Counted from the first letter of the stretch, positions 47,916 through 59,757 are shown. The stretch is DNA of 64,000 nucleotides from Fagopyrum homotropicum (GCA_033239125.1 BSWB01000002.1:2513001-2577000), one strand, 5' to 3'. Notes: a model not told the origin generated them from the letters alone. A program made the numbers and translations.

Positions 47916-49208
47916 CTATATCTTTTGTGCCGCCTTCGATTTCTTAAACTCTAGTATCTCGCTCATACGTTGTGATGTTTCTTCCTTTCTCTCCGCCGTC
48001 ACTTCAACGTGTTCATTACTCGTTGTTGATGCCTTCTGTTTCCCCTTTCTCTTGGCGCTTTTGATACCTTCAGGACGATCAAAATGTTGATGATCATGCA
48101 TGCTTGTTGGAGTTTCAGGAGTTAGGTTAGAACCCACGGCATCTTCAGTTGAAACCCTTGATCTTTTGCCGCTTGAAACACTTTCCTCCTTCTGTTGGTT
48201 GATCTTTTTCAAATGATCAACTCTCCATTTTTCTTCATTACGAAGAACATACCATGCATGCTCATTTACAAAACTACACCCATATGTAGCTCTATAAATT
48301 TCATGTGCTTTGTTAATTACATCTTGATCTCCTTCGCCGCTAGCTTTTAATTTGAGAGCTTTTTCATGGCAACCAACAAACTTTCCAACCGTGTTATTCA
48401 ACTTTTGCCATCTACACTTCATTTTATTTTTGTCTCAAGGAACTTGATGAGGCTTCCTCCACTGCATGTAGTTGTTAGTAATTCGACTCCAAAATGCCTC
48501 TGAAGTTTGGCCATTGCCATCAATCGAATTAGTACTCAGGTTTATAAAACCGGAGATGAGAAGCAAATCATCTTCGTGGGTCCAATAAACGCGCTCACCA
48601 TCAACACCACCGCTACCACCGCCACCATTGTCATTATCACCACCACCTCCATGACGACCACCACAACGACCACCTCGACTACCACCACGACGACGACCAC
48701 CACCACGATCACCACCACCACTAATAGGAGCTTCAAAACCACCACCACCACCACCACCACCACCACCACTATTAGCACCATAACCTCCACCATAACCATT
48801 ATCACTACCAACGCTACCACTATTAGCACCATAACCTCCACCATAACCACCACCACCACCACCACCACCACCACCTCCGTCATAACCACGACCACCTTCA
48901 CCATAACCACCACTACTAGCACCATAACCACCACCACCACTAGCACCACCACCACCACCATAACCACCACTACTAGCACCATAACCACCACCACCATAAC
49001 CATAACCACCACCACCACCATAACCACCACCACCACCATAACCACCACCAAAAGAGGGAGCTAAACTACCCTGGTGTTGGGTGCTGTATGCAGGAATTTT
49101 GGAAGGTTGAGTGAGTATTTGACTATAATAATTATAGTCAGAATCTAGTTTTAAATCATTAAAACCAAACATTTCACTAAAGTTTTGAGAATTTGGATGA
49201 TTATCCAT
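47916..49208 (-). pseudogene. PIF/Harbinger ORF1: Gly-rich, Myb/trihelix-like, one nonsense codon
   Basis: I start at 49208 (MDNHPNSQNF), 18 codons inside the longest frame, because the extra N-terminus is not family-like. It spans 431 codons. About residues 50-195 are glycine-rich (GGYGGGG repeats, encoded by a 'accaccacc' minisatellite at 48600-49050). Next come a Myb/SANT-like helix set ('YWTHEDDLLLISGFINLS', 'FWSRITNNYMQWRKPH') and a C-terminal part ('KCRWQKLNNTVGKFVGCHEKAL', 'YRATYGCSFVNEHAW') typical of plant Harbinger ORF1 and NAM-associated proteins. A lone in-frame TGA at 48435-48437 lies between 'HQVP' and 'DKNKMK'. Confidence 0.9.
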
Positions 49209-49679
49209 GATGGATGTAGAAAGAAGAGATGTGTTTTGGTGTTTCAAAATGATCCAACACATTCACTATATATAGACAAGAATATGGGTTAATTTTATTA
49301 TTTATTATATTTTTATACCTTAGAATGAAATTTAGGTTAATCTATTAATTATCTCTATGAATAATACAATAAGAAACAAAGAGATAAAAAATTACCCAAC
49401 ACATATATGAAAAAATAAGGAATAAATTTTTATTATATAGAATTTTTATACCTTAAAACGAAATTTATTAATATATTTTGTATTTTGATATTTTTATACC
49501 TACAAACTTTACCATAAAAAAAACATTTTTTAAAAACTATTCTAAATATATTCAAAATGAGTGTCTATGGATAGATAAAAAAAAAATTATGAATTTTGGT
49601 ATAATTTGTTTTTTTTAAAATATTTAAGCCGAAAAATGGATTTATAATAAATTAAAATTTAATTAGCCGTAGCCAATAA

Positions 49680-49810
49680 AAAAGCGTCACGTGTCGTTGC
49701 CTGCTCGCGCCAATTACAGCACGACACGTGGCGCAAGCTACAATTTTTTTTTTTAATTAAAGGCCGCTTTTAAGCGGCCAATGGGGGGAGACACGTGTCC
49801 CCCCCTTTTA
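49680..49810. repeat. Subterminal palindromes of Harbinger element
   Basis: Perfect palindrome GGCCGCTTTTAAGCGGCC (49763-49780), then a near-palindrome GGGGGGAGACACGTGTCCCCCC (49783-49804). Two further CACGTG G-box cores lie at about 49688-49693 and 49725-49730. They are placed upstream of ORF1 and 105-235 bp inside the right end. Confidence 0.8.
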
Positions 49811-49918
49811 AGCCAAGACCCGGGTCTTCTCAAGACCCGATTAATTACGTTTTCTTCCCCATTTTTTCTATAAATTTCAAGAACCTCCCCTCCTGGACAC
49901 CCGTTAAAGATGCTCTTA

Positions 49919-50507
49919 GTATGGAAAGTTGACCGTTAAACTTTCGCTTTTTTTAACATATTTATATTTATTAATCAAATTAAGTATCTTTTTTATATAT
50001 ATTTTTTAATTATATGTTCCTTTAAATGGGCTATTTCTGCACTTTGTTTTTGGGCCTTCTTGTTGTTTGGTGTATTAACTTAACGGCCCACTTATAATTT
50101 TCAGCCCAAATGTTTACACAATTTTCAGTTGATCTCAATGGGATTTTATAGATCAATTTTACAAGTGATTTAAATGGATAATTGACCGAGATCAACCTAG
50201 TCCCTTTTCGTTTTTTAAAAAAATATTAAAAAAATATTATATTATTTGGCCTTATTGGCTATTTGACATTTTTGGTCTTGTTCGATCGGTCAATACCATT
50301 CTACATCCATACCAGATACTTTATGATCCGTATATAAAGACCCTCCAAATATCACATTACCAAACTTAAGAAATTTAGTGTCATTTTATCATTAGACTAA
50401 CCGAGTATCGGTAGACTTTTCTCTTTATAAATAGAGCTTACAAACCATATTTTATTTATTAACCCTCTTGAGTAGACCACCAAACATAACAAAACCATAC
50501 ACCAAGA
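49919..50507. other. Intergenic, 3' flank of epimerase gene
   Basis: No supported gene. The end adjoining 50508 probably includes the 3' UTR of the first epimerase gene. Confidence 0.45.
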
Positions 50508-52813
50508 CTACTTGGATGTAGAAAACTTAAACACCATAAGGTGTTCATACGTCTTCCCGGGTTCCACGATCTCCGACGGGAAATTCGGTTGGTTAACTGC
50601 ATTCGGAAAATCCTGCGTCTCCAAGCAAAGTGCATTATACGGTCTATAAACATGCCCACCTTTACCAATCACATTATCAAGATGATTCGCCGTATAAAAC
50701 TGAACCCCGGGACTACTCGTCCACAACTCGAACCGCCTCCCAGACTTCATTTCTTCGACAACCGCCGCATGTTTCAACCTACGTTGATTATGCCCGTGAT
50801 GGGCATCAATCACGTAGTTAATGTCATATCCTCCCGAGGACTCGTTAATACGACTCCCAACCGTTCGAGGCTCGAGAAAGTCGTATGGTGTGCCCTTGAC
50901 CAACTCGAATTCCCCGGTGGGGATTTGGTATTTGTCAACGGGTGTGATTTTCGACCCGAAAATTTGGACCTTGTGTGATAAGATGCTCCCACTACTTTGG
51001 CCTCCGAGGTTCCAATATGTGTGATGAGCTAGATTTACCGGAGTTGCTTTGTTTAGGGCTTTTGCTTTCATCTTTATGAGTAACTCATGTTTCCTTACGA
51101 TTTTGTACGTGACTGTCACATTGAGATCACCGGGGAAACCTACAAATTATCATCATATACTTAAGTCAAAGTCTTATCACCATTCAAATAGTTACAATGA
51201 TCATAGAAATTTGCTCTTTAGTTGTTGCATCGATCATATGATATAATACATTAACATAGATAATCTTATTATCGTAAGTGTAAAATCGGTTTTGGTCTCT
51301 TTTTCGAGTTTATTATGTTCACAAAGAATTGATGAGCATAAGTAGGGTTGGTTGATCATCGGTCCATTACCGAATTTGAACCGGATATATCTTATTGGAC
51401 TCTATCTGAATACGAGATATTCAGGTCCGTTCCATACCAGTTGAACCGAGTTTTTACAACTATTATAGGTTGTTTGGACTCTTAAAATATGATGGATCGG
51501 TCCAATAAGAAGATTTACAACTTTGCTAAGAAAAATACCTTGTTCTCCATCGAAGCTATTGTAAGTGAATGTGATGTACGGGGAGTGTCCTTTTGGTGAA
51601 TATTTTTTGACATTCCATACAACGCGACTTAAGCCTTTTGTCCCACCTATAGTCCACACACACACAAAATACCAAGAGTGAATAGTTTGAGGTAAGTTCT
51701 AATGTAATAATGCAATAAGTGGCGGACGTATAAACTTTTTATTATGTAATCGGATCATCGATGGAACTGAGCCCCAAGTTCAATGATATATACGTACCAT
51801 GAATCGTGTTATTGCCTTCATTGGCATCGAGCTTGTAGTGAATGCCACCCAACGTGAATTGAGCACCCGCAATTCTGTTGGCTACACGCCCGAGTGTTGC
51901 ACCAAAGTAGGCTGAGTCGTTCTGCACATATATACGAAATGTTTACGCTCAATTAGTCTATTGCATATGAATCCCTGCTAAATTACTCGGACAAGTAAAA
52001 ACGAGTCTTCTTTAGTTATATATCAAACGGTAGCATTCCGATGATTTAGAAGTCATGTTTATATGAGCACATATTTTTTATTGACTCGAAAATATTCCAA
52101 ACTTCACAACTTAGTTATAAGAGTTAAATTTACAAAATCACTTTTATTCTTGAAATTATTCAAACCCATTCGTAAATAGTCACAAACCTTACTAAACAAA
52201 AAAAAGCTTTGGATATATAATTGATGGTCTTATGTAGTTAAAAATAGATGCCATTTTCTTAATAAATATTAACATATAACAATATATTATTATTTTTATT
52301 TATTAATTCCAAATTGCCAATTGACACTTACAAAATTAATACAAAGGATAAATAAGCATTATTGTATGATCCTTGCATAATATCTAAAGAGAATGTAATA
52401 GGTAAGAGATAATACATAGTATTCCTTGACAGAATTATATCCAAGCACAACATCATCCAATTCACCTGCAAACAAACAAATTGTCACACCATTTGGTTGG
52501 AGCGGTGGAATGAAAATAGAATGTAATCGAATAAGAGTAAGGAAAGAAAATGAAAATGATGGGATTACTTTCATGTGTTAAAACATCTCTATACAAACGT
52601 AACAAAATGGAAAAGAACAAAAACGATACCATTTTTATCGGGAAGAACGAGAGAGATAACACGGGCGCCATAGTTAGTGATCTTGAGAGAGAAATCGCCT
52701 CTTTTGAGCTCATAAATTCCGGCTTTTTCATCACCTTTAAGAGCACAACAACTCCAACTACAAACATACAATAACAAGGAAGTGATTACCAATGGATTCA
52801 ATATCTTCGCCAT
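50508..52813 (-). CDS. Aldose 1-epimerase (galactose mutarotase), predicted secreted, copy A
   Basis: Interconverts alpha and beta anomers of hexoses. Exons, 5' to 3': 52813-52630, 52465-52416, 51921-51798, 51646-51539, 51139-50508. They total 1098 nt, 365 residues, with all joins in frame. I chose the ATG at 52813 because it starts a hydrophobic signal peptide (MAKILNPLVITSLLLYVCSW...); a longer upstream frame is unlikely. Family motifs: 'YGARVISLVLPD' (about 50-60), 'GRVANRIAGAQF', 'HHTYWNLGG' with the catalytic His, 'GGYDINYV', and 'LCLETQDFPNAVNQPNFP' with the catalytic Glu. The signal peptide suggests an apoplastic or secretory-pathway enzyme; that is inference. Tandem with copy B, about 600 bp apart. 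Confidence 0.95.
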
Positions 52814-53419
52814 TGATATGAAGCCGATCGCTTTAATGGCTACAATAAGAGTAGGAGGTTTCTTGTGAGATGAAGAAAATGAAGCCCCTAAATAGAGTTG
52901 TATCAAAAGTGATCCATTGCATTAATACAAGAATGATGAATGTATCTAAACTTTCAAGTAATATAAAAGATTATAATCCTCTAAAAGAAGAAAAGTATCA
53001 TAAGGGATATTTACATGATCAAAAACTTGGTGAAGTAAATAAACTATTTTAACTATATATTTATTAAAATTTGGGTTATATCATTCTTAATTCATTTTTT
53101 TTTTAATTTTAATCCATTTCCGGCGAGTTCTGATAGGACCGTTCGGATTATTCGTATAATATTTAGTTGTGTGGTATCGAAAGCTTAATATAATAAAAAT
53201 TATATCATGGGTAAGATTTCTAACAAATTTCCGATAAAGAAGCTTTATCAGAAAAAGTATCGAGATCCCTAAAAATAACTTTTAAATATCATTTGCCTCA
53301 AACTCGAATGATATATGGCCTACGAAAACTCGAACGAATATTTCGATATCATTATTATTAGGAAGCAATGTCATTAACACTAGCTCCCAATTTCCAAACA
53401 TAGCAAAAAAACATCAACA
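52814..53419 (-). promoter_or_regulatory. Space between tandem epimerase genes
   Basis: 606 bp that must hold the promoter of copy A and the 3' UTR of copy B. AT-rich, with no motif I would assign firmly. Confidence 0.4.
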
Positions 53420-55004
53420 CTACTCGGAAGCCGAGAACTTGAACAACATATAGTGCACATAACTCTTCCCCGGTTCCACAATCTCCGACGGGAAATTTGG
53501 CTGGTTAACCGCATCCGGATAATCCTGCGTCTCCAAGCAAAGCGCGGCATGCGGTCCATAAACATACCCACCTTTACCGGTCACATTGCTAAGAGAATTC
53601 GCCGTGTAAAATTGCACCCCGGGCTCATTCGTCCACAACTCTAATTTCCTCCCAGACTTCTTATCCTCGACAATAGCCGCGTGTTTCAAGCTACTTCCAC
53701 TACGTCCTTGATCAACATCAAGGACGTAGTTGATATCATATCCATATGGGAGCTTCTTAATACGACTTCCAACCGTTCGAGGCTTGAGAAAGTCGTATGG
53801 TGTACCTTTAACCGACTCAAATTTACCCGTTGGGATTAAGTTTTTGTCAACCGGGGTAATTTTTGACCCGAATATTTGAACCTTGTGTGATAATACATTT
53901 CCGCTATTTTGGCCTCCAAGGTTCCAATACGTGTGTGACGCTAGGTTTACCGGTGTTGGTTTATTTAGGGCTTTCGCTTTCATCTCTACGAGTAACTCGT
54001 TGTCCCTTACGATTTGGTAAGTAACCTTCACGTCGAGATCTCCCGGAAATCCTACAAAACATTGTACATTGTCTTAAGAGCTGTTCAATATCACTCAAAA
54101 ACAACAACGATGAACTCAACGAGATACGTACGAACCTTCTTCGCCATCAAAGCTATTGTACGCGAACGTCACATATGGGGATCGCCCTTTAGGCGAATAC
54201 TTTCCGACATTCCATACAACGCGACTAAACCCTTTTGTCCCACCTACATACATTCACACATGAACTAAGTTTTATCGCAAAGATAATCGAAATGAACAAA
54301 GAAAACATACAAGTATTTGAATAATTTGTTGATTTATAATCACTAACCCTAACTTTCATGCATATACGTACCATGAAGCGTGTTCTTGCCTTCATTAGCA
54401 TCGAGCTTGTAGTGAACACCGTTCAGTGTGAACTGAGCTCCGGCAATCCTATTAGCTACGCGTCCAACGATTGCACCAAAGTAGGTCGAGTCGTTCTGTA
54501 CAATAAAAAAAAAACTCTCATTTAAATACGGCTCTATATATAATACATTAAAAAATCTAATATTATTTATTTTCTTGTTATAATTGAAAACAAAACTACA
54601 TAAACACAATCATTAAACTAGTTTTTTTTAGCTCAAGGAGATAAAAAAAAATGCTTGAAATTATAATTACATGACTCCCTATGTATTATTATTATTAAGG
54701 TACAACTTTTATAAAAAAAATATATGAATAAATTAATCACGTAGGTCCACTGACATTCAATTCAAATATATCTTCAGGACTACGCAATGTCATAATTTGA
54801 CTAACTTAAAAAAAAAAACTCGATTCAAATTGAAAAACTTTAAACTTAATTTTCATAAAATTAAGAAATGTTTACTGCAATTTAAAATAACTTTAACGAA
54901 TTTTCTAAAATACATAATGCATCAACCTTGAATTGAAAAAAAAAAAAAACTCTACCAACACCTAGACATAAATCCTGAAAATAAATAAATTTAGGAAAAA
55001 TATA

Positions 55005-55060
<56 letters not shown>

Positions 55061-56369
55061 GTTCCCATGAGAACACCCCTAACGTGAGAACATGAGAACA
55101 ATCGTACACCGTTGGATGTGAGTATTAAGGGTTGAGATTTAGAGTAGATATCAAAAATAATAATAACTACGAATAATAATAATTAGGAATCCGACAATAA
55201 CTACGAATAATCCACTCAACCAACAATAACTACGAATAATACATTAAACGATATGACACATTCGTAACAAAACTAATAATAATTATGAATTTGTTCTCAT
55301 GTTCTCACGTTAAGGGGTGTTCTCATAGGATCTATACTCTCTCTATATATATATATATATATGATGCGGTTTCCATGAGAACAACCTTATCGTGTAATCA
55401 TGAGAACAATCTTAGACCGTCGGATGGTGAATATTAAAAGTTGATATTTATGGTAGATATCATAATTATTATATAAATAATATTCTGAAACTAATAATAA
55501 CTACGAATAATCAATTCAATCAACAATAACTACGAATAATACATTAAATGATATGACACATTCGTAACAAAAGTAATAATAACTACTAACTGTTCTTATA
55601 ATTACACGATAAAAATATGTACTCTCTTCCCCTCTACTCTCTCCCCCCTCTCTCTATCATTTCATATCTTTAGTATGGAAAATGCTGTGTTATGATGACT
55701 TTCGTGTCAACATAAAGGACAATAAATAAATAAGATAATGAGAAAAGTACTACAATAACAAGATAAGGTTGGATCCAACCTCACATAATCCCTCAAATCT
55801 CGTCAAAAATAATACTATTCATCATTAGAAAAATAGGTCAACAAGATTCGATCACTTAGACAAATATGAAGTAATTGGCTAAAAAATGATTTTTTTTAAT
55901 TTTATTTTTAAAAATAAAAAAGAAACAATTTGGTTTATTAGGCTTTTTCTACTTTTGTGTTTAGTAAATGTACCCTTGAGAGAAGAGTGTGTAGAGTTTG
56001 AAAATAAATACAAAAGGTTAGGGTACATTTACTTAATTAAAACAATAAAAAGCATAGTTACTACTCTACTTTTTAAAAAAAGGCTTAGTTACCAAAATTG
56101 CCAAAAGAAAATAGACCCACATTATTAAAGATGCTAAAAAGATCTTCATTCTTCATATTTTGAAGTACCCTAAGTTGCTATTCTTGTGAAACAATTATTT
56201 TGTGACAAAATATGAACACAAACACACAACATAACATAAATGGTTCAATTTTATTATTTTTAAAGGAAATATGGTTCAATTTGTTCACTTTTGTTGTTAG
56301 TGTGGTCACATGACGCACAATACTCACATGCCTTGTATGCTAGTCATTATATTCTGAACCCAAAAGTCT

Positions 56370-56409
<40 letters not shown>

Positions 56410-57742
56410 TTGTGGGGATGAATTGAGTGAGCCTATACCTCTTTATTTGGATTTAGTTGGCTTAATTTTGGGTACATTTAACTAATTTATTTATAAACTA
56501 TTTAACTTAATGTATTTGGAAATTTATCACCTAGTTTTATTAAAAATCTATTTTAAATTTGATAAAAATCAAAACTAATTTTTCACTAAAGACATATATA
56601 CATATATATGTTTATTTATCACCTTAAGTTTTTACAAAAAACAATATTTTAATGTAATAATAATAATAATTTAAATAAGGGTGCATAATATATTTATCAC
56701 CTAAAATTTAAAATTATCTTTAAAAATGTATATATATTAATATATTATGACTTAATAAAAAAATAATTAAGAGTATATAATACACTTATCACCTAAATAT
56801 TTTTACAAATGTATATTTAAATAATCTATTTATAATATAATAAAAATAGAAACTAAGGGCCCGTTTGGTTGTAACTCCGGAAACGGAAACGGAATGAAAA
56901 CGAATCTAGTCCATAAGTACATCCTTGTTCATGAAATTTTTTGGAATCATTCCTTGTTTGTAGTAGAACTTGATTACTTTTGATACTGGAAACAAAATTG
57001 GAGGGAGCCAAGTGCATTTTGGATGAAACCAAAAGGAATGATTTCAAAAAATTTCATGAACAAGGTACATATGACTAGATTCGTTTCCATTCCGTTTTCG
57101 TTTCTGAAGGTACAACTAAACGGGGTAAAATTTTAAGTTAACCCAAACAAACCCTGGATTTTAGAATTAAGTTCAAATTAAAAAAAACTATAAATAATTA
57201 TTTGGAATATTTGATAACCCAAACCTCAAGAATTAAAGAAACTATATAATATATACTCGAATCTCAATGATCTATAACAAATTCTACAATTTTTGTCTTA
57301 AGCCCAAGCTTGTATTCTATTCTAGTGTAAAGGCAAGATCCAACGGCTACTTTAAGCACAAAAATAAGCAGAATTGGATCCCAACAGGAAAAGAATAATG
57401 CAAAAAGGGTAAAGAGATCATACATAGTATCCCTTGACAGAATTATAGCCTAGCACAATATCACCCAATTTGCCTGCATACAATCAAATCATCACACGAA
57501 ATCAACAATCAACCAGAACCCTAGATTTTGAAAAACCAGAGAAGAATCAAAACGGCACCGTTTTTGTCGGGGACGACGAGGGAGATGAGTGTGGCGCCAT
57601 AGTTGGTGAGTTTCAGAGAAATATCCCCTCTTTTGAGCTCGTAGATTCTTACTTTCTCCTTGGATTTGAAAGCGGAGGAGCTGGAAATGCTTAGGTATAA
57701 GAAAAGGATTGTGAATAGTAGAGAACTGGAGATTTTCGCCAT
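53420..57742 (-). CDS. Aldose 1-epimerase (galactose mutarotase), predicted secreted, copy B
   Basis: Exons 57742-57559, 57473-57424, 54495-54372, 54243-54136 and 54051-53420: 1098 nt, 365 residues. The lengths (184, 50, 124, 108, 632) and phases are identical to copy A, so the two arose by tandem duplication. The signal peptide (MAKISSSLLFTILFLYLSISS...) is conserved. Catalytic motifs: 'SHTYWNLGG' (His) and 'LCLETQDYPDAVNQ' (Glu). Intron 2 is 2928 bp, against 494 bp in copy A. The growth is due to repeats: a TA run, two 'GAGAACA' MITEs, a dispersed repeat, a poly(T) run and a Tourist-like MITE. No disabling change was found. Confidence 0.95.
55003..55053. repeat. (TA)n microsatellite
   Basis: About 25 TA units in intron 2 of epimerase copy B. 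It is the target of the MITE that follows. Confidence 0.95.
55054..55343. mobile_element. 'GAGAACA' MITE, copy 2
   Basis: 290 bp with inverted ends 'catgagaacacccctaacgt' and, inverted, 'tatgagaacaccccttaacg'. TA-rich sequence lies on both sides. It matches the reverse complement of 40319-40601. Confidence 0.9.
55362..55625. mobile_element. 'GAGAACA' MITE, copy 3 (diverged)
   Basis: Starts 'gatgcggtttccatgagaac', with the interior ('aataactacgaataatcaat', 'gatatgacacattcgtaac') parallel to copy 2. The right terminus is degraded, so its end is approximate. Copies 2 and 3 lie head to tail about 20 bp apart. Confidence 0.75.
55890..56110. repeat. Dispersed repeat, copy 2
   Basis: Partner of 25850-26070, in intron 2 of epimerase copy B. 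Confidence 0.75.
56371..56407. repeat. Poly(T) run, about 37 bases
   Basis: An uninterrupted T tract in intron 2 of epimerase copy B. It may be the tail of a minus-strand retroposon, but no body was recognised. Confidence 0.9.
56857..57125. mobile_element. Tourist-like MITE, copy 3
   Basis: 269 bp with TAA duplications (56854-56856, 57126-57128). The left end is GGGCCCGTTTGGTTGTAAC and the right end is the inverse of CCCCGTTTAGTTGTACC. It shares 'ccggaaacggaaacggaatg' with the other copies. Confidence 0.92.
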
Positions 57743-57947
57743 TGATAAGTTGTGAGTGGAGCTTTGGAGAAGAAAGGAAAATGGCTTTATCTCTTATTTA
57801 TCCTTGTTTTCGATGTGGGAAGACGTGGACAGTTGCAACTTGTCTTTTTCTTTTGGGTAAATTACGAAAAATCACCCAAAGTTTACTTTATTTGTAAACC
57901 ACCTTAAAATAATTTGTTAATAGAGTATATTGCTAAGCAAATCTCTC

Positions 57948-58635
57948 AAATTGCTATTCGTAGCGCCCGTTTCATGCTATACATACCACATTTAGGGCTG
58001 ATACATGAGACAAGCTTCTCGGGCTCTGCTCGCGTCGGCTCGTCAAAAGTTCGGTTTGGGCTCGTCTTGTTTATAAACGAGCCGAGCTTGAGCATGTCAA
58101 AGCTTGGCTCGTTCGGATAAAGCTCGGCTCGTTCGGCTAAAATAACACTATATGAGCATTATTTTAGGTGAGCTACTCGGGCTCGGCTCGTCAAAAGCTC
58201 GGCTCGGGTTCGTCTCGTTTGTAAACGAGCCGAGCTTGAGCATGCAAAGGCTCGGCTCGTTCGGCTCGTATAACACCCCTAACCACATTTACGCCTACGC
58301 ATCGCGTACGCGTGCCGTTAAAACCAATCTGAGCTACGCGTTTAGCATGTGTAGGTGTAAGTGTTTTTTTTTTTTTTTTTTAATATTTATTTGAGCGCCG
58401 GCTGTTTGTGCCCACGCTCAAATTGTAAATCTGGTTAAAATTCGGTGTTTTTCGATGTGAAGTGTGAAAATTGCGTTGAAAAAAAAAAAAGGTTTTCAGC
58501 GCCGGCGCTCATTTTTTTTTTAATTATATTTTTTTAAAATAAAAAACGAAAAAAGACCCTAACTACGGCTACGCAATACGTAGTCGTACAAGCGGTATGA
58601 ATAGCATGTTCACTGTGATACGAATAGCAATAACC
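57948..58635. mobile_element. 'TACGC' MITE copy 2, split by a nested hAT MITE
   Basis: 688 bp flanked by the perfect 11-bp duplication GCAAATCTCTC (57937-57947, 58636-58646). The left end has TTGCTATTCGTAGCG and the right end inverts to TTGCTATTCGTATCAC, followed by 'catgctat' on both sides. Removing the nested insertion and one TSD leaves about 391 bp. The interior has 'cctacgcatcgcgtacg' and 'gctacgcaatacgtagtcgt' blocks, as in 35985-36314, and a palindromic 'agcgccggcgct'. Confidence 0.88.
57993..58281. mobile_element. Nested hAT-type MITE, 'ctcggctcg' family
   Basis: 289 bp with the perfect 8-bp duplication ACCACATT (57985-57992, 58282-58289). Ends: TAGGGCTGATACATGAG, and the inverse of TAGGGGTGTTATACGAG. 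The interior is two near-copies of a 120-bp block ('gctcgtcaaaagctcgg', 'aaacgagccgagcttgagca'). It is inserted inside the 'TACGC' MITE, so it is the younger of the two. Confidence 0.93.
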
Positions 58636-58646
58636 GCAAATCTCTC

Positions 58647-59757
58647 TATCGCGAAATGAAACTTATTGACTCGTTTGATATGATCTTAGTAGGTGGGTAT
58701 AATAGATTAAGAAGTTTTTAAGAAAAAAATATGATAAGAGATGTAGTTTTGAAGATGATTTGTGTAATATTGGAATATAAGGGTATTTTTATGAAAATAG
58801 ATATATTTTAAGGGTAATTTTTAGCTTATTTTATTTTCCCTTTCTTTTACTGTATTACAATTTACAATGATATATTTTATATAGTTTGTTCAACAGGCAC
58901 GAGGTTTGCCTTGTATATATGGAAATCTATAGAATAAGCCGTGAAGAAGCTTCAAAGTTTGTGAAAAGTATATTTTATAATGCCATTTTTGTATACGCAA
59001 TCAATACTAACAAATATAGCATATAATGTTAGGAAACTACCCTTCGTATTGACACGATCTCCCTTACACCCTTTATCTCTTCACGTGTTGGACTCAAATC
59101 TAACGCGTATATATATTCGGAACAACATGTGACGAAAAACAAGCTTGATATTTATTACGTTAAAGTTTTACTTGATTATAGTGCAATTCGATATCAAATT
59201 TTGACTTATTGGGTTTGTTGGTTTTAAGACATTTTATGACGGACCGTGAACTATGATTTTTCCGTTAGATTGACGTAGCCGACTTTAAGACATGTTGTCA
59301 AGTGAGAACCGAGCCAAACGATATAGCGTAGCTGACTATGAGCTATAGTTATTGATGACATTTTCCTACCTTTTTCTGCTATTTCCAAACAATATAGCAG
59401 CCCACTCAAGCTTTGCAGTCGGTACAAGCTTATCATGCGACGTCGAAGTTCTTATCTAAAAGGATGCCCTAGGGTGATACACATAAAAAACTGACCATGC
59501 CTAACTTGTTTCCCAATATGTAAAAAAAACTTGAGCCAAACGGCACTTGACGATTCGTGTTAAATACTAAACGTTCTCACATCGATAATAAAGAGATAAC
59601 ATACCTAGTATTAGTATATAAGGTTGACACACTACTCTTCTTATTGCCAATTATTTTTAGGATGATATCTCATTGAACTTATATACTAGGGTCCAATACG
59701 CATATATCGGAGGTGCGATAAATCCCCACCAGATCTTCAATCCTACAAATTAGACAT
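58647..59757. other. Intergenic
   Basis: AT-rich, no supported gene. Sequence at 59220-59470 is less AT-rich but shows no recognisable protein. Confidence 0.45.

Larger units (their letters stand above)
45252..49915 (-). mobile_element. PIF/Harbinger (Pong-like) element, full length
   Basis: 4664 bp between TTA duplications (45249-45251 and 49916-49918). The left end is GGCCATCTTTATCAATGAG and the right end is the inverse of GAGCATCTTTAACGGG, typical of the superfamily. It carries both genes expected of an autonomous member, a DDE transposase (45714-47027) and a Myb/trihelix-like ORF1 (47916-49208), both on the minus strand. Each is interrupted by one in-frame TGA. Confidence 0.93.

Noticed and set aside
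48507..49064. Long Thr-rich plus-strand frame and Val-rich minus-strand frame
   Set aside because: They are shadows of the 'accaccacc' minisatellite that encodes the glycine-rich part of Harbinger ORF1 in the third frame.
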